A DNA stretch of 64,000 nt, taken from assembly GCA_907165065.1 (NCBI GenBank), contig OU015528.1, positions 34,742,515 to 34,806,514 on the forward strand. The letters run 5' to 3'. A model generated the notes under the pieces. It saw nothing but the letters and a program-made list of their open reading frames with translations, was not told the origin of the DNA and did not search any database. Source of the stretch: Caprimulgus europaeus. Its lineage: Eukaryota; Chordata; Aves; Caprimulgiformes; Caprimulgidae. Both the position numbers and the translations under genes were made by a program. Below are positions 1 to 13,800 of the stretch, one piece after another (within the stretch, counting starts at the first letter, position 1; every line of letters starts with the position of its first letter).

Positions 1-3000
1 CAGATTCTATCTCAGAATTACATGCCTGATACTGGGCTTGAAAAGTAGCTTCTATGACTTTCTTTTGAGAATATAATGTTTTTAACATGATGTTTTACTT
101 TCAGGGTCCTTTCTGATAGAGAGGAAACGGAGTAGGAAAGATATCCTACCTGGACAATTTAGCTTAATGTACTCACAGTGCATCAAAAATAGGTAACTTC
201 CTACTATTCAAATTTGAGTTTGGCCTTTTGAACTTTTATGGATTTACTGCAAATTGCCAACTGTGAGTGACCCTTTCAGAAATAATCCTCCATTCAAGAA
301 AACCAGGCACCAGGATGTGGGGCATGCAAATTACTTGCCTCTGAGGGAAAGGCATTAGGAGATTGCCTCACTGCATGTAAATTCTGTGATGGTACTCTTA
401 ATAATGTTACTTTTGATGAAATAAAATGTGCTTCTTTAACCCAGATTTTTTGCTAAGGAAGATTTTTGGCAGAGACATTAGATGCACAGAGGATTATTAC
501 ACACCATAATCAGAACTTTGGTCATTTCCACTCTAACACATGGGAAATTGCAAGGAGAAATAAAAATTCACACCTACACTTATTTTGTATGTAAGTTTTA
601 AAGAAAGATTTTTATAAGAAAAGACAAAAAGAGTAAAAGTGGAATAAGGCTGGAGGACAAATAGGCCTACTCCATATGTCAGGTTAAAAGTTTAACTGCT
701 TGATCTCACAAGCACATATCCTCAGGAGTTCTGTCAGATACAGTAATGTCAACAGTTGCAGTGAGACACAATGCTACTTCATAACTCTATAATAAAATAT
801 TTTCTAATCTTGAGAACTACAGAATATGCAAAATAACATTCATTAAAAAATGTCTTGCTAACATAGCTAGCAAATTAAAACAAATATGGTAATCATCAAA
901 TCTTTGGAGAAGAGTTAAAAGTCATGCCTTCTTTCAAACAGATAAATCAGTGATCATGACTTCTTCACATTGACACTGATTCCAGAAAGCTAAAAATTTC
1001 ATTGGCATGTTCAAATTAATACATTATTGCCTACTCCTGCCTTTGTCATGAGCCTGCTGGTGGGTGAAAACCGTCACTTCACCTCCTGGAATTTCCATGT
1101 CACCTTTTTCTCTGATTTATTTTAAGACAGTGAGTTCCTGAGGCTGGAAAAGACAATATATACCCTCTTCATGCCTAGTATTGCAGACCTACAGTATCTC
1201 TCAGGTTCTTTGGCATTATTGCATCACATTGCATAACAGAGATTAATTTATTGATGTATCTTAGCAATTCATTGTAACAAAAGAAAATATAATAATATTT
1301 ATTTTTCTTGTGACAATAGAATGGTTTATATCCATCTAATGAAAATAAATTCTGTATATCAGGCCTTTGAAAGTTTTCATTGGCAAGCAGAGGGAAATGA
1401 GTCTTCCTTTTCCTGATGCAATGATATTTGACAATCTATTTCTTTGCACAGTCTTTATGGCTACAGGACCATGTCTTTGTGGTTGCAAGAAAAACAAGTC
1501 CTGTTTGAATATAGTTTGGATTATATTTTACCTGTGTCAAATTATGTCCTCCTGTTCTGAGGGTAAATAAAAACCCAGTGAGAAAGTTAAAATTACTTCA
1601 AAATCTATGGCATTCTGCCAATGTATGCCCTGTAGCATTGAGAAGAATGAGCAGACTGGGCTTTTTAAAAGCGTAAAAAAGACAATTCTCCATCTTCCAT
1701 CATGGGAACACACAAAAACATTTTATAGATTTTTAGTGAGTTGAAACAAGCTCTGAATACCTTTCTATCCCTTTACAAGGCAGCATCTAATGACTCCCAT
1801 ACTCTCCTGCCTGTTCCCTTCACCTCTGAGGAAATCTAACCTGTGCTACCAGTACAAACATGATCAGACTTGAGATGCATGATTTTCTTCATGGGTTATG
1901 AATGCTCTTGCCAATATCACTACATCTCTGTCCAGTTTCACTGCCTGAAAAATCTTAGAAATTTTGAGATTAATTCTCTTTAGGGACATGTATTTGTTGA
2001 AATCACATCAGTATTGCTAACATTATAGTTTAGACAGAGAGAGAGATTTTGGGGAAAGATTTCTGTTTGTGCATAGTACTTGTTCTAAATCTAAGACAGG
2101 ATGACAGGGTATGTATGCATTCTTGGAGTCTAGATTCTGTTAATCATGTGGGAAATGAGCCCTTTTATAATGTTAGAGTTTACTTTCCAGGAGAACTATT
2201 GCAGTATTCCTGTAGGCTTCCTTGCTTAGAATGTAAACCAATTTTATTTTGCAATATCTATTTATATTTTAATTGATTTAATGAATTCCAGTTTGCAAAA
2301 GAAGGCATGATGTATCTATATTTGGCAGAACAAAAGCTTCATTTTAGTCCTTAAAGAGTTGTCACAAAAATCATTTTTAAAATTGCAAGTTGTAAAATGT
2401 GTAAATTTGACTGTCATCTACTTCCTAAAAATTGTATTTGCCGCCTTTATGTAGTGAATGATGAAGAAATCACAAAAGATTTTAAGCTACCTGAATGTAA
2501 AAGGGAAAGTCCTTATAAAAAATGAGATAGTAGTAACTTCTTCAATTTGCTGAGGATTGATTCCTGTAATGAGGATAAAAGCCTAATAAGTGATAGTATC
2601 ATTGGTCCTGGGGATTTAGGATTAGTCTGTAAACATTTTTTTTTTCACCCTCTAAGTTTGTGTATTGATTTTACATTGATATTTTCATTATACTCACAGT
2701 TTTTCCTTAAGAATCTATTTGTTGATTCAAAGTCTTGCTCAGGCAGAAGGAAGGAAAGATTAGGAAAGCCAAGTCAGGTTGATAATGACTACTCATGGCT
2801 CTCTGGGAATACAGAAATGGCCAAATTCCACCTTTTTCCAGTTTTGCAGATTACTTTGACAGTCCGTTTTTGTTTATGTTGTACACAGGCACCACTTTAT
2901 TGCAGCTCACAGAAACAATCCATTGCTCCTTTATGAGAGCTAAGGTACATATCTTAGGTGTATTTTCTTTAGCATTTCATCAGCATTTGTTCTTGTCACC

Positions 3001-5148
3001 CAGTGGAATAATATGACAGAAACAAATGACAATGTGCTTCTCGCTTGCTAAATACAAAATGGTCTGCACATAGCTAAGAGAACTCTTACTTGTTTAGGTT
3101 TTGAAAGTGCTCTATGAAAAATCAAATGCTAGTGATAGACAGCATTCCTTTAACTATTTTCACATTTAATGTAGACCTGACATACCTCCTGGGAAAAGAA
3201 AATCAATCTTTCGATTTTTTTTTTTTCCTGTTAACATATTTATGAATTTTTTGGACCTATCATACAACAAAAACTGACAGATACAAATAGAATTCATATA
3301 ATGTGAAATAGATAACTCCTTATCATGGATATACAAAAATAAAGAGCAGTACCATAAAAATAAGTTCTCAGAAATATGAAACAGGAAATACTGTACATTG
3401 AAAAAAAAGAGAATCATAGCAGTGATTACCATCAGAATTGTATTTGCAGTGAAGGTTGCATTCTAGCAGTAAAAAAATGAAAAAGAGCAAACTAATACTT
3501 GTAATTTACATTTAAATGCTTTTTATAAAACAGTCATGCAATTAATACCTTAGGGAATACATTATCATAAATACTTTACTCAGATAACACTAGAGTATTT
3601 ATAATACAGAGACTGCCTATTTTTATTATCTGCTATCAGAAGAATAGCAAAAAATATCTTTAATAATAGTTTATTTGTATGTATTATCAATTTCTTGAAG
3701 CTTCTTTTTAGAAAATTCTTATGGAATTTAATTGGGAATTAAAGTAATGAGGTTTAATAACAAACAAACATCATTGTTATAGTTTTCTCAGGAGAAGTTG
3801 CAAATATACGTGCTTAAAATAATTTTTATTCAAAGACCATGAAAAATGCAGCAAAGAATACTTATCTTTTGAATGGAAATTTTACTTTTCCCATGGAAGT
3901 TATGTTCCTGTATAGATTTCTGCTTCATTGTTTTTCATGCATAAAAAGTTTACATTTCTCATTGCAAGACTGTGAAAATCCACTTAGGAGATGTGACTAG
4001 GTGAATTTGGAACCCAGAAATAATTTATCTTTTTCATTAATGAAAAATAATTCATATATCTAAATAATGCTACAGAAGTCCAAAGGACACTTCCTAGATG
4101 GTGATTTGGTAATATGGAGAAATTCAGCCTACTAAATTTGCTGTCTATCCTGATATAATTTTAATGAACACTAGAGACTAGACTGTGAGAATGGAGAATG
4201 CTAGGTCTGTGTAGCTAGAACACTAAAAACACTATTTACTTTTGTAAAACAGTTGTACTCTGGGCTAGACTTTGTTTTGTTATTTGAGAGAAAGCCTCAG
4301 ACTAAAACAAAATAGTAACTGTGGTCAGTGCCTTCAGCCAACCTTTTACTCTGGGGGATGTTTCACAGTAAGGAGAGGCTATCTGTCTCCATAACTGTTT
4401 GCTAGAATTTGGGAGCCAGAAAAGAGGGACATAATGGCTTCTAGATTTTCTTGCTGCCAGAATATTTTGTAAAATGTTCCAATTCCTCTAAAAGAGATGA
4501 AGGAAAAGTGGCTGTTCTCTTATTCACAGTGTGAGCTATCAGGATGACCTGTGGTATTCTTGTCAGCTCCCTGTGCATGTATATGCAAAGAGCAGTGCAC
4601 TTCACTTGTTTAATCAGTTTTGTAATCCCACAGACCACAGTGCCTGTGTATTCTCAGAAGACCCCAGCATAAACCGTGTTTTGTGATATACTGCCACAGG
4701 TTTGGTGGAAAGTCATTGACGAGATTTATTGTGTGGAAAACATCTCCCTATTGTGGTCATTCCAACAAAGTGTTAATACATGAATGCCAAGACAAGACAG
4801 TACAAAGCCATTTCACCTCACCAATAAAAAGTTCACATGGTTTCTAATTTCCCTTTTATAAAACAGGCAAAAAATGTGTACTACATTTGCATCCTGGTCT
4901 AGATGTTCCCATTACCTCACCACACTCGGGGCACTGGGTGGCTCATGCTTGGTAACTCTCTCTTGTTCCCATTCTGCCAGGCTGTGCACCTGTACACAAG
5001 TTATATAGCTTACTTAAGGCTATCTGGTGATACTGTTCTTATTCTCAGTTTAATCAGAAGGCACAGCTAGATCTGAATATAGGAATGTATTTCAGTTGAG
5101 AAACAAATAGCCTTTTAACTACAGAAGTGTAGACTAATTCTCAGCATT
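1..5148. other. AT-rich non-coding DNA, no gene recognised
   Basis: No reading frame here looks like a known protein, and the few open frames are short, cysteine/phenylalanine-rich and without convincing starts. There are short A or T runs (for example a T run near 3218-3230). I recognise no transposon end, RNA gene or splice-framed exon. Old, eroded repeats could be present below what I can detect by eye. Confidence 0.6.
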
Positions 5149-6889
5149 TCATAGAATCATAGAATGGTTAGAATTGGAAGGGACCTTAAACATCATCTAG
5201 TCCCAACCCCCCTGCCATGAACAGGGACACCTTCCACTAGATCAGGTTGCTCAAAGCCTCATCCAACCTGGCCTTGAACACTTCCAGGGAGGGGACATCC
5301 ACAGCTTCTCTGGGCAATCTGTTCCAGTGTCTGACAACCCTCACAGAAACAAATTTCTTCCTAATGTCTAATCTAAACCTACCCTCTTCCAGTTTAAAGC
5401 CATTTCCCCTTGTTCTCTCACTACCTGCACTTATAAAAAGTCCCTCCCCAGCCTTCTTGTAGGCCCCTTGAGGAACAGGAAGGCCGCCATAAAATCTCCC
5501 ATAAGCCTTCTCTTTTCCAGGCTGAACAGCCCCAACTAAATATTCTGTCCTGATAGGAGAGGTGCTCCAGCCCTCTGATCATCATCTTGGCCCTCCTCTG
5601 GACTCGTTCTAACTGGTCCATGTCTTTCTTGTGTTGGGGGCCCCAGAACTGGACACAGAACTCCAGGTGGGGCCTTACGAGAGTGGAGTAGAGGGGGAGA
5701 ATCACCTCCCTTAACCTGCTGGCCACGCTTCTCTTGATGCAGGCCAGGATACAGTTATTGGCCTTCTGGGCTGCAAGCACACATTGCTGGCTTATGTTAA
5801 GCTTCTCACTCACCACTACTCCCAAGTCCTTCTCTTCAGATCTGGTCTCAAGCCACTCATCACCCAGCCTGTATTTATGTCTGGGATTGCCCTGACCCAG
5901 ATGCAGGACCTTGTGTTTGGTCTTGTTGACCTTCATGAGGTTAGCACAGGCCCACCTCTCAAGCCCGTTAAGGTCCCTCTGGATGGCATTCTGTCCCTCC
6001 AGCATGTCAACTGCACCACGCAGCTTGGTGTCGTCGGCAAACTTGCTGAGGGTGCACTCAATCCCACTGTCCATGTCACTGACAAAGATGTTGAGCAGTA
6101 CAGGCCCCTGTACCAAACCTTGAGGGACACCACTCGTCACCGGTTTCCACTTGGACTTTGAGCTGTTGACCACAACTCTTTGAGTCTGACCATCCAGCCA
6201 GTTCCTTATCCACCGAGTGGTCCATTCATCAAACCCCCATGTTTCCAATTTAGAGACAAGAATGTCATGTGGGACAGTGTCAGACAACTTGCACAAGTCC
6301 AAGTAGATGACATCAGTTGATTTAGCCTTATCCACCAATGTTGTGACCCCATCATAAAAGGCTACCAGGTTGGTCAGGCATGATTTGTCCTTAGTGAAGC
6401 CATGTTGGTTGTCACCAATCACCTTCTCATTCTCCATGTGCCTTGGCATAGTTTCTAGGAGTATGTGCTCCATGATCTTGCCTGGCACCGAGGTGGTACT
6501 GACCGGCCTGTAGTTCCCTGGGTCTTCCTTGTTACTTTTTTAAAAAATGGGGGTTATGTTCCCCTTTTTCCAGTCTGCGTGAACGTCACCAGACTGCCAG
6601 GCCTTCTCAAGTATGATGAATAGTGGTTTAGCAACTTCATCCGCCAGTTCCCTCAGGACCAGTGGATGCATCTCATCAGGTCGCATGGACTTGTGCACCT
6701 TCAGGTTCCTTAGGTGGTCCCTAACCTGATCTTCTCCTACAGTGGGCAGCTTTTTGTTCTCCCAGACCCTTCCTTGGCTTTCTAGGACTTGGGCAGTGTG
6801 GTACGAGTCCTTGCTGGTGAAGACTGAGGCAAAAAAGTCATTGAGCACCTCAGCCTTCTCAATGTCCCAGGTGGCCTTCCTGAGAGGGC
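5149..6889 (-). mobile_element. CR1 LINE, 5'-truncated, minus strand
   Basis: On the minus strand this reads as the 3' portion of a chicken-repeat-1 (CR1) non-LTR retrotransposon. Its 3' terminus at 5149-5175 carries the CR1-type repeat of the octamer ATTCTATG, seen on the plus strand as 'catagaatcatagaatgg'. Upstream on the minus strand come the conserved CR1 3' segment (compare 'ccctgccatgaacaggga' at 5211-5228) and most of ORF2, including reverse transcriptase. The element stops abruptly near 6889, inside ORF2 and ahead of the fingers domain, which is the usual outcome of incomplete target-primed reverse transcription. Several frameshifts show it is long dead. I see no clear target-site duplication, as is usual for CR1. 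Confidence 0.95.
5421..6885 (-). pseudogene. CR1 ORF2 reverse transcriptase remnant (broken)
   Basis: This is the decayed ORF2 of the CR1 element, which in an intact copy encodes an endonuclease/reverse transcriptase that copies the element's own RNA into the genome. Two open segments are visible on the minus strand. One at 6885-6540 reads from '..[13 protein letters not shown]' to '[11 protein letters not shown]' and then meets a stop. One of 355 codons at 6488-5421 holds the RT palm. In the second, the first catalytic aspartate is kept at residue 64 although its motif has changed to YLDLCKLSD (the usual form is YLDFSKAFD), and the FADD box is intact at residues 150-153. The [13 protein letters not shown] motif (30-41) and SGVPQG (119-124) are recognisable. 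After about residue 310 the frame shifts away from the usual C-terminal sequence, and further shifts follow. There is no endonuclease domain. Not functional. Confidence 0.9.
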
Positions 6890-8654
6890 ATAAACTCTGG
6901 TTTCATAACTATTCATTTAGTAGTTGTATAGCACTAATTTATGTATAACTGTCTTCTATATAGTCAGACTTTCTGCAGAAAACATGAAATAGTTCTGGAG
7001 AAAAATAAAAAAAAATTCTTAAACTATTCCGGTCATGTCATTTGGAAATTCATTTCTAAATACATCTCAAAACAGGGTCCCCAATGCTCAAAATATTTGA
7101 TTCTTCTACTGAAATTATTCTAACTTGAGCAGTGATCTCTCCCTAGGTTTGACTTTAACAGACCATAAGTTGATGTGGATAGAGACTAGGCATAATTAAG
7201 CTCTGCAATTTTAACAGTCTTCCCCTTCATATCTTCACTTCCAAACCATTCTTTTCCATTTGTGGTGATTTTTCATTTCATTGCTGTCTGGCTGCAATTT
7301 GAACATTATCTGAGATAAGAGTGAAAGGTTTTTCTTGTGATAGTTTCATGAAGCTGAACACTGACTCATTCCTTCTGTATATCAAAGTCTGAAATAGATC
7401 AAATAAAAACAGTCTGAGAAATATTTCACTCTTTTCTCCTCTCTTGGAGACACTAACATACATCTCCCGGGGAAAAAAAAAAAAGTCTTTCTCTCCCATC
7501 CACACTGCTGACACATTGGCCTTGTCACTGCACAGTGACTGATAATAGTAATGGTTGAAATAACTTTCAAACATGCTCATGACCAAATATGGTCTTAATT
7601 GAGCTTGAAACAATGCTCATGTTATAATTGCTAGAGGAAAATAGTCTTCATGGTTTTTGCTATTCTTTTTTTTTTTTTCAAAAGTCTCTGTTCAAACTGT
7701 ACAATGAAGCAGTGACATGATAATGCTAGTGACAACCATGTCTAATGGGAATCACCATTATTGTCTAATGCAGATTTATCTGCCATTTTGAGATACTGAG
7801 ATTAATCTATGTATCTGTAGATATTTGTATCTATGGATATAGCTAGATAGTTGTATTTCAGACTCTTTTTGTAATCTTTAGAAAATCATCTGTGATTTGA
7901 GCCTTTACAAGGACCCATGTCTTTTTCCAGAGTAAGCTCTATCAAGCTCAGATTTTTTTTTGTGCCTTTGGCAATTGTAGCCTTTCTGGAGTGCTGATTA
8001 CTATGCACATAGAGGCTTTAGTAAAGCGTTAAGATAGTTCTCTGGAAGCTGTTACCAATAGAGTACCACCCAAAAGAAGAATATTTTAGGAGAGCTGGAG
8101 TTTGGTAAAGTTGCATAGTCTTGCAGATTGTTAGGAAGACGATCTCAAGACAGCTCCTGGAAAACAAGTTTACAATTAAGGGACATGTCAGGGAAGGAAA
8201 CCTTTTAAACAGCTCTTGAATTACCAAAGCCTGAACATACATATGGTTAGAAGTGTCTCTTAATCATAATGCTAATGTCAAAGAAGAGCAGAAGAAAGGC
8301 TGAGAGATAATATGGCTGCTGTCTCTGAATAGCTTTGTGGGCTAAAATGCAGAATGAGGAAAAATGGTTTCAGTTAATATGTTATACTGATACAAAAGCA
8401 CCTGAGCACTGGAGCGAAATAGATGCAGGCTGGAAATACTCTAGCCTTTATAGCACTGATGCTGTGGAACAATATTCCAGTAAGAGGAACGGTAAAATAC
8501 TTAATTATCTCTTAGATGGAATTTGACGGTTGATGAAAAGGAGTATAGAATATAATTTTTCACCACGACAAAGAATGGGATTTGCAAACTTTTAAACTCT
8601 TGTACCAATGGTCCAGGTAGAGCAGTGCATAGAAGCACTTGCTGGACATCTTGT
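6890..8654. other. AT-rich non-coding DNA, no gene recognised
   Basis: Unique-looking sequence between two CR1 copies. It contains an A run at about 7473-7484 and a T run at about 7666-7678. The open frames here are short, and I recognise no protein family in them. Confidence 0.6.
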
Positions 8655-8870
8655 AAAGAAGACTTACTTCACTGAAAGAGTTGTCAAGTATTGGAACAGG
8701 CTGCCCAGGGAAGTGGAGGAGTCACCATTGCTGGAGGTATTTAAATGACGTGTAGATGTGGTGCTTAGGGCCATGCTTTAGTGGCGAACTGGCAATGCTG
8801 GGTTTATGGTTGAACTAGATTATTGTAATAGTCTTTTCCAACCAAACTCTTCTATAATTCTATGATTCTA
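8655..8870 (+). mobile_element. CR1 LINE 3' end fragment
   Basis: Only the last ~215 bp of a CR1 element is present. The conserved terminal coding stretch is recognisable ('ttggaacaggctgcccaggg' at 8692-8711, corresponding to the WNRLPRE peptide), followed by the CR1 3' UTR and the terminal octamer repeat 'attctatgattcta' ending at 8870. An in-frame stop interrupts the coding part, so the copy is dead. It is oriented opposite to the 5149-6889 copy. Confidence 0.92.
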
Positions 8871-11800
8871 AGGAAGACTTTGCCATCATCCTCTGTGATA
8901 CTGCTGTTTTGGGGACAAACAAACCACTTCTATTTCTAGTGCTGTTAAAGTGACATATTTTATGGCTCCTGAAGTGTGCTTAAAATAAAACAGCATATGC
9001 AGAGCTGAGATCAGCTGTTATTCCAATTGCTTATGAGAGGAAGAGGTAGCTGTAGTCTTGGAGACACAAATATCCGGGAGGCACAAGAAGCCATGAAGTT
9101 AAAATAAAAAATTTCATGCCATTGAAATGTGATGAAGTTGTAACAGGTTTATGGCCATTTCTCCAGTAGTCTGCCTGTGCTTTACAAGCCTTGGTATGCC
9201 ATTAAATTCACTATGAAAAGCAAGTTGGAAAACAGAGAAAATTAATGTCAATAGATATATGGCAAATTAAACTAATTCCCTGTGTGAGAGCCAAAGCAAT
9301 TGGATTAATAGCAATATTAATAATTTTCTAATTCTGCCTTCTTCTTTTCCAAGGAGCATATGGATGTGGTCTTATTTTGATGAAACATTTTCTGTCAGTA
9401 GAAAATTTAAAAAAACAGGTTAGTATTATGTACTGCAAACACTTAGTTTTTTCAGTGCTTTTATACATTAAAAAGATCACCAAGGAGAAAAAAAAACAAC
9501 AGTCTAAATTCCCAGACAGCATGGTAAGGCCCAGATTCAAGAGAACTGTTAAGTCAAAGATTTTCTATTAACTTAGACACACAAAATTAAATTTTACCCA
9601 TACCAAAGCTAGTATATTTTTTGCTATCGAGACATACTAGTTTTCCTAATATACATACAGAGCGACTGAGGAAAACAAGAAGGAACAGTCCCAGTCCATC
9701 GCAAGGTGAATAGAGGATGGATTGCTTCTGGATGTTAATAGAAACTGAAAGAAAGAGAGGAAAGGAAAAAAAAACAACAAACCAATACGAAAGCTGTAGG
9801 CCCCAGGTCTATTATTATGTTCTGTGCTCCCAGTTTGTTACTGCCTAAGCATGAGGATTTGCCCTGGGACCTTAGAGTGGCTGACAATTTTTCAGCTTGA
9901 CTTTAATATTAGCTTAAATCACTGAAATAATTAATTTTAAGAAATTCTTCATGGTTTGGTTTTGCTGCAAGGGATTTTACTGGACAGGTTTAGTGAAGCT
10001 TACCAAGCTTTAGTTTTCAAGAAGAAAATGGCAGTCTGCAAGCAAGGCTTTGCTGCATATCACAGACATTTTTCACTGGCACTTGACAAATGAGAGTGGA
10101 ACTGAAGGAGGCTCAAGAAAAGGAGATTTCTGTAGACATACGGCTAATTGATAATCCAATTTGCTCTTGCTCAAGAAAGATTTTCATCAGCTAGTCACTT
10201 TTTTGCACAAAGCTTGTCATATGCTAAGCCAAAAGATTCCCAAGAAAGATAACTCATTTATCTTATTTTATATTACTTTATTGATTTTATGCTGTACCAT
10301 ATCAAGTGATATGATTACAGTTTTGAAAAGTATCATAGCTCTGTGGCTTGAAAAAAAAATCTTGAATGTCCTCCAACAAGATAAAGTATACTGTTGAAAA
10401 TATATCTGTTGTAAAAGATTTCTGATGGCAAGAGATTATTGAAGTTAGCAAGCAATCTAGAAAATTAGGGTAGAATTACAGTGAGCATCTAGATAAAATT
10501 AGTGTATAATTCTGTAGTATAACTGGGGTTGCAAAACTGCTTTATGTCCTTGCATTTTTGACCTTTTGAATGATCACTTACTCTTATGAGAATATAGTTA
10601 AGACAATGTTGTGTCCTTGTGAGATACTTGCTCTAAAAGAGAATATTTCCTGTTAGTATTCTTCACCTACTATGAGTTTCTACATTTCTATGAATGAAAA
10701 GTTGTGATTAACAGAGATATTACACTACTTATAAACCAGGGTGCAGTTAGTATTGCCTGTGATATGATAAGTCTTTGGCAACAGACTTTATTGCCTTCTT
10801 CAGAGGTTGACACAGCTGAAGGCAGATGAGGGCATCACATGGATGAAGTTGTCTGTGACACCTGAGTGAGGTAACTGCAGTTCATGAAATCATCTCTTGT
10901 ACTGAAAAGTAAGAGAAGGGGAAGATTCATGCTGAGAGACAGTCAATGTCACTCTCTTTGTTCGGGAGGTTGTTAAACAGTATTGATTAAATGTACTTGT
11001 GGATCCCTTGAAATTATGTTAATTTCACATTCCTAAAGCAGCAAGAGTTTATGGTAGACCCTTAGTAAATCTGAGGTTCAAGGTGATGTTTATTTATTCA
11101 TAAACAACACAGATGTTCATAGATAGACCAGAATTTACAGTATGTAATGTGATAATTTTGTCTGTATTACATTTCATTCTTGATGACAATGAAAGAACTT
11201 TGAATACCTCTGCAGTACAAAATAGAAAACCAAACCAGCAAACAAAAACAAAACAACTCCAAAACCTTTTTGGAGAATGGATTGAAAACCTAGTGTTACT
11301 CTTAAGAAAAATAAACCATTCTGTCTTGCAGGGTGAAAGAGATGCAAATCCAAGGCTTTGCCATGATTATGAAACATTTAAAATAGTCACTTCTGGTGTT
11401 CCCTGTAAGACAGGACCCCAGATCAGGACACAGCCGTGATATAACAGGATGCCTAGAAAGAGATACTTCAGTCATGTAGATAATGGTCTTGTGCTATGCC
11501 ATGACTCACAGATGGAAATTAAGCCATATAGAACTTTTTTGCTTATGGCATGTTATTGGTTGGCACGATATTTAGCACTGCTGTCTCCTTTTAAATACAA
11601 GATGTGCAATTCCTTCATTGCCTGTTCTCAGACATGGAAACTTACAAATTTTGCATGCAATATAGATGGCCATTTAATATGAAGTTAATGTTTTAATTTA
11701 TATAGTTAGCTATGTGTCCCAACTAAGTGACAGTTAGCCATCTTATTGCGTATTTGGTGTCCTCCAGTGTTTGCTGTGTATAATAGCTAATAATAAAGAG

Positions 11801-12679
11801 GAATAAAATACTGCCTCCTTCTCCTTGTAAGATTCCGTTTTGCTATAACAGACATGGGGAGTAGAAGATGAATTTTAATATATCTACTTGAACAGCAACA
11901 ATAATTCAATAAATTATTTATTTGTATTGGAAGGTTCGATTCTATAATGAAGTCAAAACCTTCTGCATTACTTATTGATCTTCTCAGGGATTTTCTGTGT
12001 CAAAAACTAAAAAGTTTTTTTTATAAATTTTCTTCGGTTGCTTTTACTGGGAAATGTTTTTTCCTTGAAACCTTAGATTTTTCTTGACTAATCAACAAGT
12101 AACACAGTCTATATTAATAATAATAAACCCAGAAGAAACAAACAAGCAAACCCAAAACCACTGATATGCTGAAAAATGTGTTTTTATTGTGTCTATTATC
12201 TTTTCTATTGAAAAATATTTTATACAAAACCAAATAATTCTTAAGCACGAATTTTGCTTGGTGGGGAAAAAAAAACCTTACAATCTGTCCTTTTGGAAGT
12301 GTAAGTTTTTTTGATGGAAATCTTTTATGAAAATCTTTTCTAATTCTGGTCTTCTAGTCAACAAGGTTAGTTCTCTTAGAAAAATATTTTTACTTGAGCC
12401 CAGCAAAATATGACCTCAAAGGAAATTATAGCAGCTCAGTGTCAGATTTCTACCAGGGATGCCTTAGTCTTATATCCTTCTAGGTTTCTTGCAGAGATGA
12501 TGTTGACATTTGCATTTAGCTTGAGATGTTACGTTTTAAGTAACAGAACACAAGATAGATCTTAGGCAAAGCTCTTTGCATATTGAGGAGCAACCACTAT
12601 TCTGTAAATGTGCCTTTTAGAAATTAGCAAAATACAAGCTCAGAAAGTATTTAGCTCTCTGGCTTCTATTGTCTCTTTT
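8871..12679. other. AT-rich non-coding DNA, no gene recognised
   Basis: No gene or known repeat recognised. The block at about 9235-9345 is unusually dense in TAAT-type motifs and is listed separately. The rest is AT-rich with scattered A-rich patches (9488-9500, 9765-9780, 12120-12160). Confidence 0.55.
9235..9345. promoter_or_regulatory. Candidate conserved non-coding element (TAAT-rich)
   Basis: A ~110-bp block contains several homeodomain-type cores: ATTAAT at 9241, AAATTAAACTAATT at about 9264-9277, GGATTAAT at 9302-9309 and TATTAATAATTTTCTAATT at about 9314-9332. A CAATTGG motif lies at 9298-9304. Clusters like this are typical of developmental enhancers in gene deserts, but AT-rich DNA also makes TAAT motifs by chance. 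This is inference; cross-species conservation decides it. Confidence 0.25.
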
Positions 12680-13800
12680 AAATGGACACAGCATTGTAAT
12701 ACATAGAATTTTAATAAATCTGTATTATTTGGAGGTCAGGACTTAATGACTGGAAAATAGAAAATAGAAATAATAGTACTGGAAAGGGAAAAAAAATGAA
12801 TGATCTAAGCAAGAATGGATCTATAATGTTGACTTCAATACTCTGCAAAGCTTTAGAACACAGTGTGAGTTAAAGAGCAATCAAGGACAGGGGTAATTGG
12901 GAAGTGATAAAGTTGGATAAATTGCAATATTGATCATTAAAGGTGAATTGTGTTTGACTAAACTTATGTCTTTTCTTCTAAAATGACTAATTTCTTAGAT
13001 GGAATTAGTTCAGTGGGCTTCATCTGTCTTCATTTAAGTAATTCTTTTGCTATAATGTTCTATTTGAAATGATTATTTAAGGGGGAAATTACAGGGGTTA
13101 AAAAAATGAGTTAGGAATTGTATGAGAAACTGGCTAAGGAGGTTATCAGAGGTTATGGCAAAGGTGAATTATCAGGAATAATATTCAACTGATTCTGGGA
13201 TTGTCCCTATTTCATACATTCATTAGTAATGTCAGCATATGAACTAATACAAGTGCATGTGACTTTTTGATTTGGGAGTCCTTGACAGTGCCAAGCAGGA
13301 CCAGAACGCTGCACAAGAAGTGTGAAACATCTATTCCAGCTGAAGGGTTGGAAAATTTTTCTTTGCACAAAGGGCAAAAATCTCACAGCATTAACACTTC
13401 TATTCTGAAGTAGAAATTAACTAGCTAGAAATAAAGAAGGGAGAAAGAGACTTACCTGATTTGACTGATCAGTTCATGTAACAGCGATGAACCATCAATA
13501 TTAAACAGATTTGAAAAAGTCTCAGAAGTTCAAGGCCAAAGTAGGTGAAATACTCATAGGATCAGAGGTGGGAACGATTATTCTGTGAGACATTGGTAAA
13601 ACTACATCTAGAGCACTGTGCTCTGATGTACCAGTGTAATTAGTAATAAATTCTAAAAGAGGCTAGTAAAATTATCAGAATACTGAAATAACTATATTAT
13701 GAAGTAATATTAAGAGATTGGTTTATTCAGCCCAGATTGACCAAATTAAGGTTAAGATATTTTATGATGACTTTTCATATTTGAAGCAAATATCAGGGAG
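12680..13800 (+). mobile_element. Ancient eroded LINE of the CR1/L3 clade
   Basis: The sequence follows the order of a CR1/L3-type ORF2 with heavy erosion. 'gacttcaatactctgcaaag' (12832-12851) corresponds to the 'LTSIPGK' region. 'tgtgtttgactaaacttatg' (12949-12968) matches the 'SCLTNL' region. 'ggcttcatctgtcttcattt' (13016-13035) matches the '[10 protein letters not shown]' region. 'aaaactacatctagagcact' (13598-13617) corresponds to 'VRPHLEYC', and 'agagattggtttattcagcc' (13712-13731) to 'RLGLFS'. No frame stays open. The divergence suggests insertion long before the other CR1 copies here. The clade is clear to me; the subfamily is not. Confidence 0.75.

Noticed and set aside
2547..2936. 129-codon plus-strand frame
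   Set aside because: Rich in Cys, Phe and Leu, with no recognisable domain and no coding-like composition. Such lengths occur by chance in 64 kb.
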